Notes: a model not told the origin generated them from the letters alone. Shown: positions 1-6,924, numbered from the stretch's first letter. The stretch: DNA of 7,755 nucleotides from Thioalkalivibrio sp. (GCA_007120575.1 SKNJ01000180.1:1-7755); one strand, 5' to 3'. Numbers and translations: made by a program.

Positions 1-179
1 AAGCGGACATCGAACTTCAGCCGCGAATCCTCGAAGGCCTCGAAGCCGCACTCGTAGGGCGAATTCTTCGCCGCGTCCGGCTTGTGCGGACCCACGGCCA
101 TACCGACCACCAGCGGCACGATGCCGATCACGATGCCTACTGCGATGAACAGCAGGATGGGTAGATAACCTTCCAGCAT
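1..179 (-). CDS. nuoA: NADH-quinone oxidoreductase subunit A (partial, N-terminal part)
   Basis: NuoA is a small membrane subunit of respiratory complex I, which passes electrons from NADH to quinone and pumps protons across the inner membrane. Only the first 59 residues are present; the gene runs off the left edge. Residues about 4-28 form one long hydrophobic segment (first transmembrane helix, starting [20 protein letters not shown]). This is followed by the loop with the family signature [11 protein letters not shown] and then DSRLKFDVR, which matches the conserved first loop of NuoA, including the Cys of YECGF. The ATG at 177-179 is preceded by GGGAG (186-190) with 6 bases of spacing. 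It is the first gene after tRNA-Leu, so it probably opens a nuo operon continuing to the left. A sigma-70 promoter at 329-358 would give a leader of about 140 bases. The identification is firm; the rest of the operon is inferred. Confidence 0.95.
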   Translation of the reverse strand, partial: MLEGYLPILLFIAVGIVIGIVPLVVGMAVGPHKPDAAKNSPYECGFEAFEDSRLKFDVR

Positions 180-328
180 TTCTCTCTCCCGTACGCCGCC
201 TCGGGCGGGCAGGTTCGCGAGGCGTCGCGTGGATCGGGCGCGCCGGCGAGCCGTTCAGCGTTGCTGGTTGCATGCGCGAGCGCGAAACCGGGCCGATGGT
301 TCGGGACCGGGCCGCACACCGGGCACGG

Positions 329-358
329 AGTCTAGGTGAAGCGGAAAAACGGTGTCAA
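329..358 (-). promoter_or_regulatory. Candidate sigma-70 promoter of the nuo operon
   Basis: On the minus strand there is a perfect -35 hexamer TTGACA (353-358), an 18-base spacer and a -10 hexamer TAGACT (329-334, 4 of 6 to consensus). Directly upstream, about 359-400 is strikingly AT-rich against the GC-rich surroundings (GAAAAATTAC, CAATAAC and TAAAAT on the minus strand), which would suit an UP element contacting the RNA polymerase alpha subunit. Transcription would start near 322 and run about 140 bases before the nuoA ATG. In that leader (180-322) I see the ribosome binding site but no clear riboswitch, small gene or terminator. The call rests on sequence match only. Confidence 0.6.
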
Positions 359-398
359 GTATCTGTAATTTTTCAGGTTATTGATTTTACTGCATTTT

Positions 399-428
399 AT
401 CGACGCGGGCGGCGCGGCCCGGGTCGAT
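399..428 (-). other. Strong hairpin 8 bases beyond the tRNA-Leu 3' end, possible 3' processing or termination structure
   Basis: An inverted repeat follows the tRNA on the minus strand. ATCGAC (423-428) pairs with GTCGAT (399-404), then there is one C-C mismatch, then CGGGC (417-421) pairs with GCCCG (406-410), with a 6-base loop (411-416). This gives eleven base pairs, eight of them G-C. It is not a classical Rho-independent terminator, because the strand continues AAAATGC instead of a T run. It could still stop 3' trimming of the tRNA precursor or assist termination of the upstream operon. The structure is certain in sequence; its role is inferred. Confidence 0.5.
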
Positions 429-435
429 CGGAATC

Positions 436-520
436 TGGTGCAGATGGTGGGACTCGAACCCACACGGCTTTCGCCACTACCCCCTCAAGATAGCGTGTCT
501 ACCAATTCCACCACATCTGC
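436..520 (-). tRNA. tRNA-Leu (anticodon GAG)
   Basis: The 85 bases fold as a complete class II tRNA with an encoded CCA end (436-438). The acceptor stem is GCAGATG (514-520) with CATCTGC (440-446), discriminator A at 439. The D-arm region reads TGGAATTGGTAGACAC as in bacterial leucine tRNAs. The anticodon stem is CTATC/GGTAG with one T-G pair, and the loop TTGAGGG has anticodon GAG at 484-486. The long variable arm GGC-GAAA-GCC is typical of Leu, and the T-arm is GTGGG-TTCGAGT-CCCAC. It decodes CUC and CUU leucine codons. It begins 22 bases after the secG stop, with no promoter visible between them, so it is probably cotranscribed with secG, the same linkage as secG-leuU in E. coli. Confidence 0.97.
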
Positions 521-542
521 GAAACTTGAGCCTGGCGGCGGC

Positions 543-920
543 CTATTCCGGCACATCCGCCGGGCGCCCGGGCTGAATACCGGCCCCGTCAGCCGGAAGG
601 TCCTGCACCGGCAGATCGGGCGGCAGATCCTCGGCCGGTGCCTGCTCCTGGGCCTCGAACTGGTCCAGCAGGCTCTCGGCCTCGGGACTGGAGGAGGCAA
701 GGTAGGCGAGCGTCAGGCTATTCAGGAAGAACACCACCGCGAGCACGGCCGTGGACCGGCTCAGGAAGTTGGCTGATCCCTGCGCACCGAAGACTGTGGC
801 CGAGGCCCCGCTACCGAACGCGGCACCGGCATCCGCGCCCTTTCCGTGCTGCATCAGGATGAGGGCAATCAGCGCGATCGAGACCGCGACCTGAACCACT
901 AGCAAAAGACCGTAGGTCAT
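543..920 (-). CDS. secG: Preprotein translocase subunit SecG
   Basis: SecG is the small non-essential partner of SecYE in the inner-membrane protein export channel; it stimulates SecA-driven translocation. The 125-residue product has two hydrophobic helices (about 3-23 and 56-76). Between them lies the signature loop LMQHGKGADAGAAFGSGAS with GSANFLSRST, which is the most conserved part of the family. The C-terminal tail (78-125) is acidic and proline-rich, with three DLP units near 98-109; it is somewhat longer than in E. coli SecG (110 residues) and shows no recognisable domain. The ATG overlaps the tpiA stop in an ATGA junction and has GGAG (926-929) 5 bases upstream, pointing to translational coupling. 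Longer in-frame extensions into tpiA are rejected because the family starts at this methionine. tRNA-Leu follows 22 bases after the stop. Confidence 0.95.
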   Translation of the reverse strand: MTYGLLLVVQVAVSIALIALILMQHGKGADAGAAFGSGASATVFGAQGSANFLSRSTAVLAVVFFLNSLTLAYLASSSPEAESLLDQFEAQEQAPAEDLPPDLPVQDLPADGAGIQPGRPADVPE

Positions 921-1678
921 GCCGACTCCGCCGCGGCGCGCGCGATCGCGATGAAGGCATCCGCGTCCAGCGAGGCGCCACCGATCAGGCCGCCGTCGAT
1001 ATCGGCCAGTCCGAACAGGCCCGCCGCATTGTCGGCTTTCACGCTGCCACCGTAGAGGATGCGCAGCTCGGCCGCCACGCGCGGATCGCGCCCGGCGACC
1101 CGGTTGCGGATGAAGGCGTGGACCTCCTGGGCCTGTTCGGGCGTCGCGGTCAGACCAGTGCCGATCGCCCAGACCGGCTCGTAGGCGATCACGGCGCGGT
1201 CGAAGGCCTCGACGCCGGCGGCGTCCAGTACCGCATCCAGCTGCTCGGCGACCACGGCCTCGGTACGGCCCGCCTCGCGGTCTTCCTTCTGCTCGCCCAC
1301 GCACAGGATCGGAGTCAGGCCCGCAGCCTGCGCGGCGACAAACTTGGCGGCTACCCAGGCGCTATCCTCATTCTGGCGCTGACGCCGTTCGGAGTGCCCG
1401 ACGATCACGCAGCGGCAGCCAATCTCGGTCAGCATGGACCCGGCGATCTCACCCGTGTACGCCCCGGAGGCCTCGTCGGAGCAATCCTGCCCCCCTACCT
1501 CGATGTTGCTACCGGACAGAGTGTCGATCACTTCCGGCAGATAGACCGCAGGCGGACAAACCGCGAGCTGCACCGCCTGCAGATCACCGAGGCCATCCTG
1601 CAGCGCGGACAGCAGCTTGGAGTTCGCGTCGCGCGAACCATTCATCTTCCAGTTGCCGGCGACCAGCGGCTTGCGCAT
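917..1678 (-). CDS. tpiA: Triose-phosphate isomerase
   Basis: This enzyme interconverts dihydroxyacetone phosphate and glyceraldehyde 3-phosphate in the cytoplasm, in glycolysis, gluconeogenesis and the Calvin cycle. The 253-residue product has the full TIM-barrel length. The catalytic residues are present: N9 and K11 in GNWKMNG, H95 in VIVGHSERR and E167 in AYEPVWAIGTG; the phosphate-gripping loop 6 (AIGTG) and ILYGGSV (207-213) are intact. The start chosen is the ATG at 1676-1678, giving the usual MRKPLVAGNWKMNG N-terminus, with AGGAGG (1688-1693) 9 bases upstream. An in-frame ATG at 1714 would add 12 basic residues, lacks family support and would swallow this ribosome binding site. It follows glmM after 125 bases, which hold a candidate promoter and paired dyads, and overlaps secG by 4 bases. 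E. coli keeps tpiA elsewhere; other gammaproteobacteria place it here. Confidence 0.97.
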   Translation of the reverse strand: MRKPLVAGNWKMNGSRDANSKLLSALQDGLGDLQAVQLAVCPPAVYLPEVIDTLSGSNIEVGGQDCSDEASGAYTGEIAGSMLTEIGCRCVIVGHSERRQRQNEDSAWVAAKFVAAQAAGLTPILCVGEQKEDREAGRTEAVVAEQLDAVLDAAGVEAFDRAVIAYEPVWAIGTGLTATPEQAQEVHAFIRNRVAGRDPRVAAELRILYGGSVKADNAAGLFGLADIDGGLIGGASLDADAFIAIARAAAESA

Positions 1679-1752
1679 GCGGATCTTCCTCCTGCGGTGA
1701 CCGGACCCGGGCATCGGGAACGGTATTCGAACATGATGATTCGAGCGGCGGG

Positions 1753-1781
1753 ATGTTACCGGCGCACCCGGTGCAAATCAA
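1753..1781 (-). promoter_or_regulatory. Candidate internal promoter for tpiA-secG-tRNA-Leu
   Basis: In the glmM-tpiA gap the minus strand shows TTGATT (1776-1781) as -35, a spacer of exactly 17 bases, and TAACAT (1753-1758) as -10; each hexamer matches consensus at 4 of 6 positions. The -35 begins 22 bases past the glmM stop. The transcript would start near 1746, leaving a leader of about 65 bases before the tpiA ATG. The promoter would let tpiA and secG be expressed independently of folP-glmM. The match is moderate and unproven. Confidence 0.4.
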
Positions 1782-1794
1782 CCGGCCACCCGGT
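1758..1794. repeat. Two ACCGG-N4/5-CCGGT dyads, 22 bases apart
   Basis: On the plus strand, ACCGGCGCACCCGGT (1758-1772) and ACCGGCCACCCGGT (1781-1794) are two copies of an inverted repeat ACCGG/CCGGT with spacers of 5 and 4 bases. Their outer right edges are 22 bases apart, about two DNA turns, so a bound protein would sit on the same face. One copy covers the spacer and first -10 base of the candidate tpiA promoter; the other abuts and overlaps the first -35 base. A weaker ACCGG-AC-CCGGG lies at 1700-1711. The arrangement looks like a paired operator, but GC-rich dyads can arise by chance, and the upstream copy could also help end the glmM transcript. Confidence 0.45.
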
Positions 1795-1803
1795 AGCCGG
1801 GGT

Positions 1804-3144
1804 TCAGATTGCCGCGCGGATACAGTCGGCGATACGTTCCGCGGCCTGACGGGCCTGGTCGGCATCTTCGCCCTCGACCATCACCCGCACTAGAGGTTCG
1901 GTACCGGACGGGCGCAACAGGACCCGACCACGCGTGCCCAGCTCGGCCTCCACCGCAGCGACCTCCGAGCGCACGGCCTGCTCCTCCAGGCAGCCCCGCG
2001 CGCCACCAACGACCGGGACGTTGACCAGAGTCTGCGGCAGGCGGGGAATCGCGGCCGCCAGCGCCGCCAGCGTCTGACCGGTACGGTGCATCATGTAGGC
2101 GACCTGCAGCGCGGCGACCGTGCCGTCACCGGTCGTGGTGTGCTCCAGGCACACGATATGCCCCGATCCCTCGCCGCCCAGCGACCAGCCGTAACGGCGC
2201 AATTCCTCCAGCACATAACGGTCTCCGACCCGCGCCCGCGCGAACGGGATGCCGGCGGCGGTCAGGGCATTCTCCAACCCCAGGTTGGTCATCTGGGTCC
2301 CGACCACCCCGCCCTGCAGCAGGCCCGCGCGATGCCGATCCAGGGCCAGGATCCCGAGGATCTGGTCGCCGTCCACGATGGTGCCGTCAGCCGCCGCCAG
2401 GATCACGCGATCGCCGTCGCCGTCCAGGGCGATACCCAGATCGGCACCCAGTTCGCGGACCCGCGCGCCCATCACCTCCGGGTGCAGCGCGCCCACGCCC
2501 TCGTTGATGTTGTAGCCATCCGGGGCCGCCCCCAGGACCTCGACGCGCGCGCCCAGCTCCTCGAACACATGCGGGGAGACGTTGTAGGTGGCCCCGTGTG
2601 CGCAGTCGATCACGATGTGCATGCCGCGCAGCTCGGAACGTGCCGGGATCGCGCTCTTGCAGAACTCGATATAACGCCCGGCGGCATCGGAGATGCGCAC
2701 GGCCTTGCCCAGGCGCGCCCCGTCGATCGTCTGGACCGGCTGCTCCAGGCGCGCCTCGATGGCCGCCTCGGTCGCATCCGGCAGCTTGTCGCCCTCGGGG
2801 GTAAAAAACTTGAAGCCGTTATCCTGGAACGGGTTATGCGAGGCGCTGATCACGACCCCGGCAGTCGCTCGGAAGGTCCGGGTGAGATACGCGATCGCCG
2901 GGGTTGGCATCGGACCCAGCAGGGCGACATCCAGCCCGGCCGCGGACAGCCCTGCCTCCAGCGCTGACTCGAACATGTAGCCGGACACCCGCGTATCCTT
3001 GCCCACCAGCACCGGCCCCTGGCGATGGCCGTTCTCGCCCAGCACCTCGCCGACGGCATAACCCAGCCGCAATGCAAACTCCGGAGTCATCGGCCATTCG
3101 CCGGTACGCCCGCGGATCCCGTCGGTTCCGAAATACGTGCCCAT
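1804..3144 (-). CDS. glmM: Phosphoglucosamine mutase
   Basis: GlmM converts glucosamine 6-phosphate to glucosamine 1-phosphate, the cytoplasmic step leading to UDP-GlcNAc for peptidoglycan and lipopolysaccharide. The 446-residue product has the family length and all four domains of the alpha-D-phosphohexomutase fold. The N-terminus [11 protein letters not shown] is diagnostic. The phosphorylated serine is S102 in ISASHNP, the metal-binding loop is DGDGDR with D241, D243 and D245, the sugar-recognition segment is GGEGSGH, and the phosphate-binding loop RPSGTEP is at 411-417. S102 and the three aspartates fall at the same numbers as in E. coli GlmM. The ATG at 3142-3144 shares one base with the folP stop (TGATG), and GAGGG (3150-3154) lies 5 bases upstream inside folP, so the two genes are probably translationally coupled. 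folP-glmM pairing is conserved in gammaproteobacteria. Confidence 0.98.
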   Translation of the reverse strand: MGTYFGTDGIRGRTGEWPMTPEFALRLGYAVGEVLGENGHRQGPVLVGKDTRVSGYMFESALEAGLSAAGLDVALLGPMPTPAIAYLTRTFRATAGVVISASHNPFQDNGFKFFTPEGDKLPDATEAAIEARLEQPVQTIDGARLGKAVRISDAAGRYIEFCKSAIPARSELRGMHIVIDCAHGATYNVSPHVFEELGARVEVLGAAPDGYNINEGVGALHPEVMGARVRELGADLGIALDGDGDRVILAAADGTIVDGDQILGILALDRHRAGLLQGGVVGTQMTNLGLENALTAAGIPFARARVGDRYVLEELRRYGWSLGGEGSGHIVCLEHTTTGDGTVAALQVAYMMHRTGQTLAALAAAIPRLPQTLVNVPVVGGARGCLEEQAVRSEVAAVEAELGTRGRVLLRPSGTEPLVRVMVEGEDADQARQAAERIADCIRAAI

Positions 3145-4031
3145 CAGTTCCCTCGATCGTCCTGTCCGTCGCCGCGATCCGGTCGCAGCGCCAAGTATAA
3201 CGCCAGGGCATCGCGCGTCGCCGCGACGTCGTGCACCCGCAGGACACGTGCGCCAGCCTGGGCCGCCAGCAGCCCGGCCACCGCGCTACCCGGGCCGCGC
3301 CCGGCCACCGGGCGCTCCCCCAGCAATTGGCCAATCATGGACTTGCGCGAGACCCCAACCAGCAACGGCGGCCCGATCCCGGCCAGCCGCGACAGACCAC
3401 GGAACAGTGCCACATTGTGGTCCAGCGTCTTGCCGAAGCCGAATCCCGGGTCGATCAGGATCTGCCCGCGCGGCACCCCCGCCCCCTCCAGTTCGGCCAC
3501 GCGCTGACGCAGAAAACCGCCGACCTCCACGACCACGTCGCGGTACTGGGGGGCCTGCTGCATGGACTGCGGCTCCCCCTGCATATGCATCGTGCAAAGG
3601 GCCACGCCGTGTTCACGGGCGGCCACGAATGCCGCTTCCAGCGCCCCGGCCGCTCGGAATCCATTCACGTCGTTGAGCATTCCGGCCCCGGCGGCCACGG
3701 CCTCGCGCATCAGCTCCGGCTTCATGGTATCCACCGACAGCGGTACATCCAGCTCCGCCCGCAGGGCCTCGATGACCGGCAGCACCCGTCTGCGTTCTTC
3801 CTCGAGCGTGACCGGAATCGCCCCGGGTCGGGTCGACTCGCCCCCGATATCCAGCAGGTCCGCGCCTTCGGCCTGCATCGCGCGGGCACGTGCCAGCGCC
3901 TGATCGATGCGGGCGTGGTGCCCACCATCGGAGAACGAATCAGGGGTTACGTTCAGGATCCCCATGATCCGGGGGCGCGCCAGGTCCAGGATACGATCCC
4001 CGCACTGCAGGACGGCTGCATCGATGGTCAC
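3144..4031 (-). CDS. folP: Dihydropteroate synthase
   Basis: FolP joins 6-hydroxymethyl-7,8-dihydropterin diphosphate to p-aminobenzoate to give dihydropteroate in folate synthesis; it is the sulfonamide target. The 295-residue product is a complete TIM barrel with the expected motifs in order: [14 protein letters not shown] (loop 1, about 24-37), [10 protein letters not shown] (61-70, loop 2), SVD with D101, NDVNG (120-124), MHMQGEP (148-154), DPGFGFGK (194-201), SRKS (228-231) and RVHD (265-268). The start is GTG (4029-4031), chosen because AGGGAG (4039-4044) sits 7 bases upstream and no in-frame ATG lies nearby. The gene follows a terminator that ends the ftsH transcript, so it should be first in its own unit, yet I find no convincing sigma-70 promoter in the 267-base gap. 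The stop shares a base with the glmM start. Confidence 0.97.
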   Translation of the reverse strand: MTIDAAVLQCGDRILDLARPRIMGILNVTPDSFSDGGHHARIDQALARARAMQAEGADLLDIGGESTRPGAIPVTLEEERRRVLPVIEALRAELDVPLSVDTMKPELMREAVAAGAGMLNDVNGFRAAGALEAAFVAAREHGVALCTMHMQGEPQSMQQAPQYRDVVVEVGGFLRQRVAELEGAGVPRGQILIDPGFGFGKTLDHNVALFRGLSRLAGIGPPLLVGVSRKSMIGQLLGERPVAGRGPGSAVAGLLAAQAGARVLRVHDVAATRDALALYLALRPDRGDGQDDRGN

Positions 4032-4038
4032 TATGGTT

Positions 4039-4053
4039 CTCCCTGAATTCAGG
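4039..4053 (-). promoter_or_regulatory. folP ribosome binding site overlapped by a 12-base palindrome
   Basis: AGGGAG (4039-4044 on the minus strand) is spaced 7 bases from the GTG start and decides it. The perfect palindrome CCTGAATTCAGG (4042-4053) overlaps the first three bases of this site. It could be a protein-binding site close to the start, but it may be chance. Confidence 0.5.
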
Positions 4054-4125
4054 CCTGAGCGTCCAGCAAAAGGCCGACTTTCCCTGGCCCGCTACCGCGC
4101 AGACAACTCACACGGTTTGTGTTCG

Positions 4126-4197
4126 GTCATTGCGAGCGCAGCGTGCCATCCTCGCGGGGCGCACTGCGCGCAGGCCAAGGTCACCCCCGTGTCGCAA
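4126..4197. repeat. Imperfect palindromic intergenic repeat beginning GTCATTGCGAGCG
   Basis: The plus strand reads GTCATTGCGAGCGCAGCG from 4126 to 4143. This resembles the GTCATTGCGAGCG...CAGCGAAGCAATC motif that I recall as a dispersed intergenic repeat in many bacterial genomes. TTGCGA (4130-4135) is answered by TCGCAA (4192-4197), and a perfect palindrome CTGCGCGCAG (4164-4173) lies near the centre. The second arm is degraded, so this would be a decayed copy. No coding sequence is present. The family assignment is from memory and needs a genome-wide copy count. Confidence 0.45.
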
Positions 4198-4225
4198 CCC
4201 ACGGAGTTTTCGCACCCTTACCCAC

Positions 4226-4258
4226 AAAAAAGGCCGCCAAGGACGGGCCTGGCGGCCT
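4226..4258 (-). terminator. Rho-independent terminator after ftsH
   Basis: On the minus strand a perfect 9-base-pair stem, AGGCCGCCA (4250-4258) with TGGCGGCCT (4231-4239), encloses a 10-base loop and runs into six consecutive T residues (4226-4231, the first within the stem). It lies 40 bases past the ftsH stop. On the plus strand no T run follows, so it acts in one direction. It separates rlmE-ftsH from the folP group. Confidence 0.9.
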
Positions 4259-4298
4259 GGTACGGCGCTCGGGGACAGCCCGACCGTCAGCTTCCCGA

Positions 4299-6254
4299 TC
4301 AGGGCTGCGGGGCGGGCCCGCCGACCAGACCACGGTCGTTGTCGTCCCCCGATTCGTCCGAACCGGCATCGCTGCCGGGCACACCGCTGTCGTCCGCTTT
4401 CGCACCGGAGCCGCCGGACTCGTCATCCCAGTCTTCCGGAGGGCGGGGCTCGCGCCCGGCCATGATGTCCTCGATCTGCTTGTCGTCGATGGTCTCGTAC
4501 TTCATCAACGCACGGGCCATCGCGTGCAGCGCGTCGATATTGTCGACCAGGATCTGCTTTGCGTGCTGGTAATTCGTGTCGATGATCTGGCGGACCTCGG
4601 CATCAATCTGGCGCGCGGTGTCGTCGGACATCGGCTTGGACTTGCCCATCTGGCCGCCCAGGAACGGGTGTCCCTCTTCCTCGCCGTAATCCAGCGGCCC
4701 CAGCTTCTCCGACAGGCCCCACTTGGTGACCATGTTGCGGGCGATCTGGGTGGCGCGCTCGATATCGTTGGAGGCCCCGGTAGTGACCTTGTCGCTACCA
4801 AAGATAATCTCCTCCGCGAGGCGCCCGCCGAACAGACTCGCCAGCTGGCTCTGCAGCCGCGTCTTCGAGTGGCTGTAGCGATCCTCTTCCGGCAGGAACA
4901 TGGTCACGCCCAGGGCGCGCCCACGCGGGATGATGCTGACCTTGTAGACCGGGTCGTGCTCCGGCACGGTCAGGCCGACGATCGCATGTCCGGCCTCGTG
5001 ATAAGCGGTCAGCTTCTTCTCGTCTTCGCTCATCACCATGGACCTGCGCTCGGCGCCCATCATGATCTTGTCCTTGGCGCGCTCAAAGTCGGACATGTCC
5101 ACCAGCCGCTTGCCGGCACGCGCCGCGAACAGCGCGGCCTCGTTGACGAGGTTCGCGAGATCCGCGCCGGAGAAGCCCGGCGTGCCGCGCGCGATCAGCT
5201 GCGGCTTCACGTCGTCCGCCAGCGGCGTCTTCTTCATGTGGACCTTGAGGATCTGCTCGCGACCGCGCACATCCGGCGGCGGCACCACCACCTGGCGGTC
5301 GAAGCGACCCGGACGCAGCAGTGCCGGGTCAAGCACGTCGGGACGGTTGGTCGCGGCGATCACGATGATCCCCTCGGTGCCCTCGAAGCCGTCCATCTCG
5401 ACCAGCAGTTGGTTCAGGGTCTGTTCGCGCTCGTCGTGACCGCCGCCCATGCCGGCGCCACGCTGGCGGCCGACCGCGTCGATCTCGTCGATAAAGATGA
5501 TGCAGGGGGCGTGCTTCTTGGCCTCGGAGAACATATCCCGCACCCGCGAGGCCCCCACGCCGACGAACATCTCGACGAAGTCGGAACCGGAGATGCTGAA
5601 GAACGGTACCTTGGCCTCGCCAGCGATGGCCTTGGCCAGCAGCGTCTTGCCGGTACCCGGCGAACCGACCATCAGCACGCCACGCGGGATCTGGCCACCC
5701 AGCTTCTGGAACTTGCTCGGGTCCTTCAGGAAGTCGACCAGTTCGGAGACCTCGTCCTTGGCCTCGTCACAGCCGGCCACGTCGCCGAACGTGACCTTCA
5801 CCTGGTCCTCGGACATCAGCTTGGCCTTGGACTTGCCAAACGACATCGCGCCCTTGCCCCCGGCACCGCCGCCCTGCATCTGGCGCATGAAGTAAATCCA
5901 CACGGCGATCAGCAGCAGGATCGGAAACCAGCTGATCAGGATGCTCATCAGCAGGGACCGCTCGGCCGCCTCCTGGGCATTGATCTCGACATTGTTCTGC
6001 AGCAGGTCACCGATCAGACCGGTATCGTCCGGGTTGACCGTGGTGAACCGCTCGCCCTCGATGGTCCGACCCTCGATCTTGTCCCCCTCGATGGTGACAC
6101 TGTCGACCCGGCCACCCTGTACGTCACGGATGAACTCGGAATAGGTAATGCTCCGGGTCTCCTGCGGCGCCTCGGGAGTGAAGTTGTTGAAGATGGACAT
6201 CAGGACGACGGCTATCACCGCCCAGATGATCAGATTCTTGGCCAGACCGTTCAA
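4299..6254 (-). CDS. ftsH: ATP-dependent zinc metalloprotease FtsH
   Basis: FtsH is the hexameric inner-membrane AAA+ protease that degrades misassembled membrane proteins and short-lived regulators (in E. coli sigma-32 and LpxC). From the TTG at 6252-6254 the product has 651 residues. It has a first transmembrane helix (about 7-25), a periplasmic domain, a second helix (about 103-123), Walker A GSPGTGKT (197-204), Walker B IFIDEID (253-259), and the second region of homology ending RPGRFDR with its arginine fingers. The zinc site is HEAGH (H419, E420, H423) with D497 in SNDIE. The last 45 residues are Asp/Ser/Gly-rich. The start gives [11 protein letters not shown], matching the family start MAKNLILW, and has GAGGT 6 bases upstream; an in-frame TTG at 6278 adds 8 residues without a ribosome binding site. 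The usual Pro of GPPGTGKT is Ser here (TCG). It sits 43 bases after rlmE, as in the rlmE-ftsH heat-shock operon of E. coli. Confidence 0.97.
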   Translation of the reverse strand: MNGLAKNLIIWAVIAVVLMSIFNNFTPEAPQETRSITYSEFIRDVQGGRVDSVTIEGDKIEGRTIEGERFTTVNPDDTGLIGDLLQNNVEINAQEAAERSLLMSILISWFPILLLIAVWIYFMRQMQGGGAGGKGAMSFGKSKAKLMSEDQVKVTFGDVAGCDEAKDEVSELVDFLKDPSKFQKLGGQIPRGVLMVGSPGTGKTLLAKAIAGEAKVPFFSISGSDFVEMFVGVGASRVRDMFSEAKKHAPCIIFIDEIDAVGRQRGAGMGGGHDEREQTLNQLLVEMDGFEGTEGIIVIAATNRPDVLDPALLRPGRFDRQVVVPPPDVRGREQILKVHMKKTPLADDVKPQLIARGTPGFSGADLANLVNEAALFAARAGKRLVDMSDFERAKDKIMMGAERRSMVMSEDEKKLTAYHEAGHAIVGLTVPEHDPVYKVSIIPRGRALGVTMFLPEEDRYSHSKTRLQSQLASLFGGRLAEEIIFGSDKVTTGASNDIERATQIARNMVTKWGLSEKLGPLDYGEEEGHPFLGGQMGKSKPMSDDTARQIDAEVRQIIDTNYQHAKQILVDNIDALHAMARALMKYETIDDKQIEDIMAGREPRPPEDWDDESGGSGAKADDSGVPGSDAGSDESGDDNDRGLVGGPAPQP

Positions 6255-6260
6255 AACGAC

Positions 6261-6290
6261 ACCTCGAAAAGCATTCAATCGTTAGCTTTT
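6261..6290 (-). promoter_or_regulatory. ftsH ribosome binding site with an upstream hairpin
   Basis: GAGGT (6261-6265, minus strand) lies 6 bases before the TTG at 6252-6254 and is the reason for choosing that start. Just upstream, AAAAGC (6285-6290) can pair with GCTTTT (6267-6272) around a 12-base loop, ending one base before the ribosome binding site. The stem has six pairs, four of them A-T, so it would be weak and possibly temperature-sensitive. A role in controlling ftsH translation is speculation. Confidence 0.45.
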
Positions 6291-6297
6291 GGCAGCT

Positions 6298-6924
6298 TTA
6301 CACATCCCGGGGTCCGCGCGCCAATACATACACTTCGCGTGACCGTGGGCGCGAGGCCTTCGGCTTGCGTACCTTGACCGTCCGAAAGCGCCGACGCACC
6401 TCGACCAGGTACGCATCCGAACCCTCGCCCTGAAACAGCTTGACCAGAAAAGCCCCCTGCGGGTTCAGCACACGCATGGCCAAATCCAGGGCCAGTTCAC
6501 ACAGATGGATGGAACGCGGCAGATCCACGGCATCCGTACCCGTCAAGTTGGGGGCCATGTCGGAAAGCACAAGGTCGGCACCTTCGTCGCCCAGGCTCGC
6601 CAGGATCGCGTCCAGCACCGCATCCTCGCGAAAGTCGCCGATCACGATCTCCGCGCCCGGCACCGGATCCATCGGCAGGATATCCGAAGCGACCAGGACA
6701 CCCTTGCGGCCGATCTTCCGCGCCGCGTACTGCGTCCACCCCCCCGGGGCGGCGCCCAGGTCCACCACGCGCATGCCGGGCTTCAGCAGCCGGTCGCGCT
6801 CGTCGATCTCCTGCAGCTTGTACACCGCGCGCCCGCGGTAGCCCTCCTGCTGGGCCCGCTGCACATAGGGATCGTCGAAGTGTTCCTTCAGCCACCGCTG
6901 GCTGGAGCGGCTACGCTTGGGCAT
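6298..6924 (-). CDS. rlmE: 23S rRNA (uridine-2552 2'-O)-methyltransferase RlmE
   Basis: RlmE (also FtsJ/RrmJ) puts a 2'-O-methyl group on U2552 of the 23S rRNA A-loop, using S-adenosylmethionine and acting on the assembled 50S particle. The 208-residue product matches the family length (209 in E. coli). The SAM-binding motif is [13 protein letters not shown] (53-65), followed by [12 protein letters not shown] (79-90) and [13 protein letters not shown] (117-129). The catalytic tetrad K36-D122-K162-E197 is complete, each two positions below E. coli K38-D124-K164-E199. The N-terminus [23 protein letters not shown] is basic, suited to rRNA binding. The ATG (6922-6924) has GGAG (6932-6935) 7 bases upstream. 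ftsH follows 43 bases after the stop with no terminator between, and yhbY is divergent 69 bases away. Confidence 0.97.
   Translation of the reverse strand: MPKRSRSSQRWLKEHFDDPYVQRAQQEGYRGRAVYKLQEIDERDRLLKPGMRVVDLGAAPGGWTQYAARKIGRKGVLVASDILPMDPVPGAEIVIGDFREDAVLDAILASLGDEGADLVLSDMAPNLTGTDAVDLPRSIHLCELALDLAMRVLNPQGAFLVKLFQGEGSDAYLVEVRRRFRTVKVRKPKASRPRSREVYVLARGPRDV

Noticed and set aside
137..319. A 60-codon minus-strand open frame overlapping the nuoA start
   Set aside because: Off-frame to nuoA, with no ribosome binding site or family features; it lies in the nuoA leader.
543..1304. A 253-residue extended form of SecG
   Set aside because: The extra 128 residues are an Arg/Gly-rich off-frame reading of tpiA; SecG starts at 920 with its own ribosome binding site.
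1679..1714. A 12-residue N-terminal extension of TpiA from the ATG at 1714
   Set aside because: It would translate the AGGAGG ribosome binding site and add a basic leader not found in the family.
1118..1849. A 243-codon plus-strand open frame opposite tpiA
   Set aside because: It lies antisense to a complete triose-phosphate isomerase and crosses the glmM-tpiA gap; no domain features.
2086..2967. A 293-codon plus-strand open frame opposite glmM
   Set aside because: Antisense shadow of glmM; low-complexity His/Gln/Arg/Asp-rich translation with no family features.
3231..4046. A 271-codon plus-strand open frame opposite folP
   Set aside because: Antisense shadow of folP, which is complete and motif-rich on the minus strand.
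6255..6278. An 8-residue N-terminal extension of FtsH from the TTG at 6278
   Set aside because: No ribosome binding site precedes it, while the TTG at 6254 has GAGGT at good spacing and gives the normal family N-terminus; not fully excluded.
4119..6377. A 752-codon open frame on the plus strand covering all of ftsH in antisense
   Set aside because: It is the mirror of a GC-rich, strongly biased gene. The product has no recognisable domain, while the minus strand encodes a full FtsH with all catalytic motifs.
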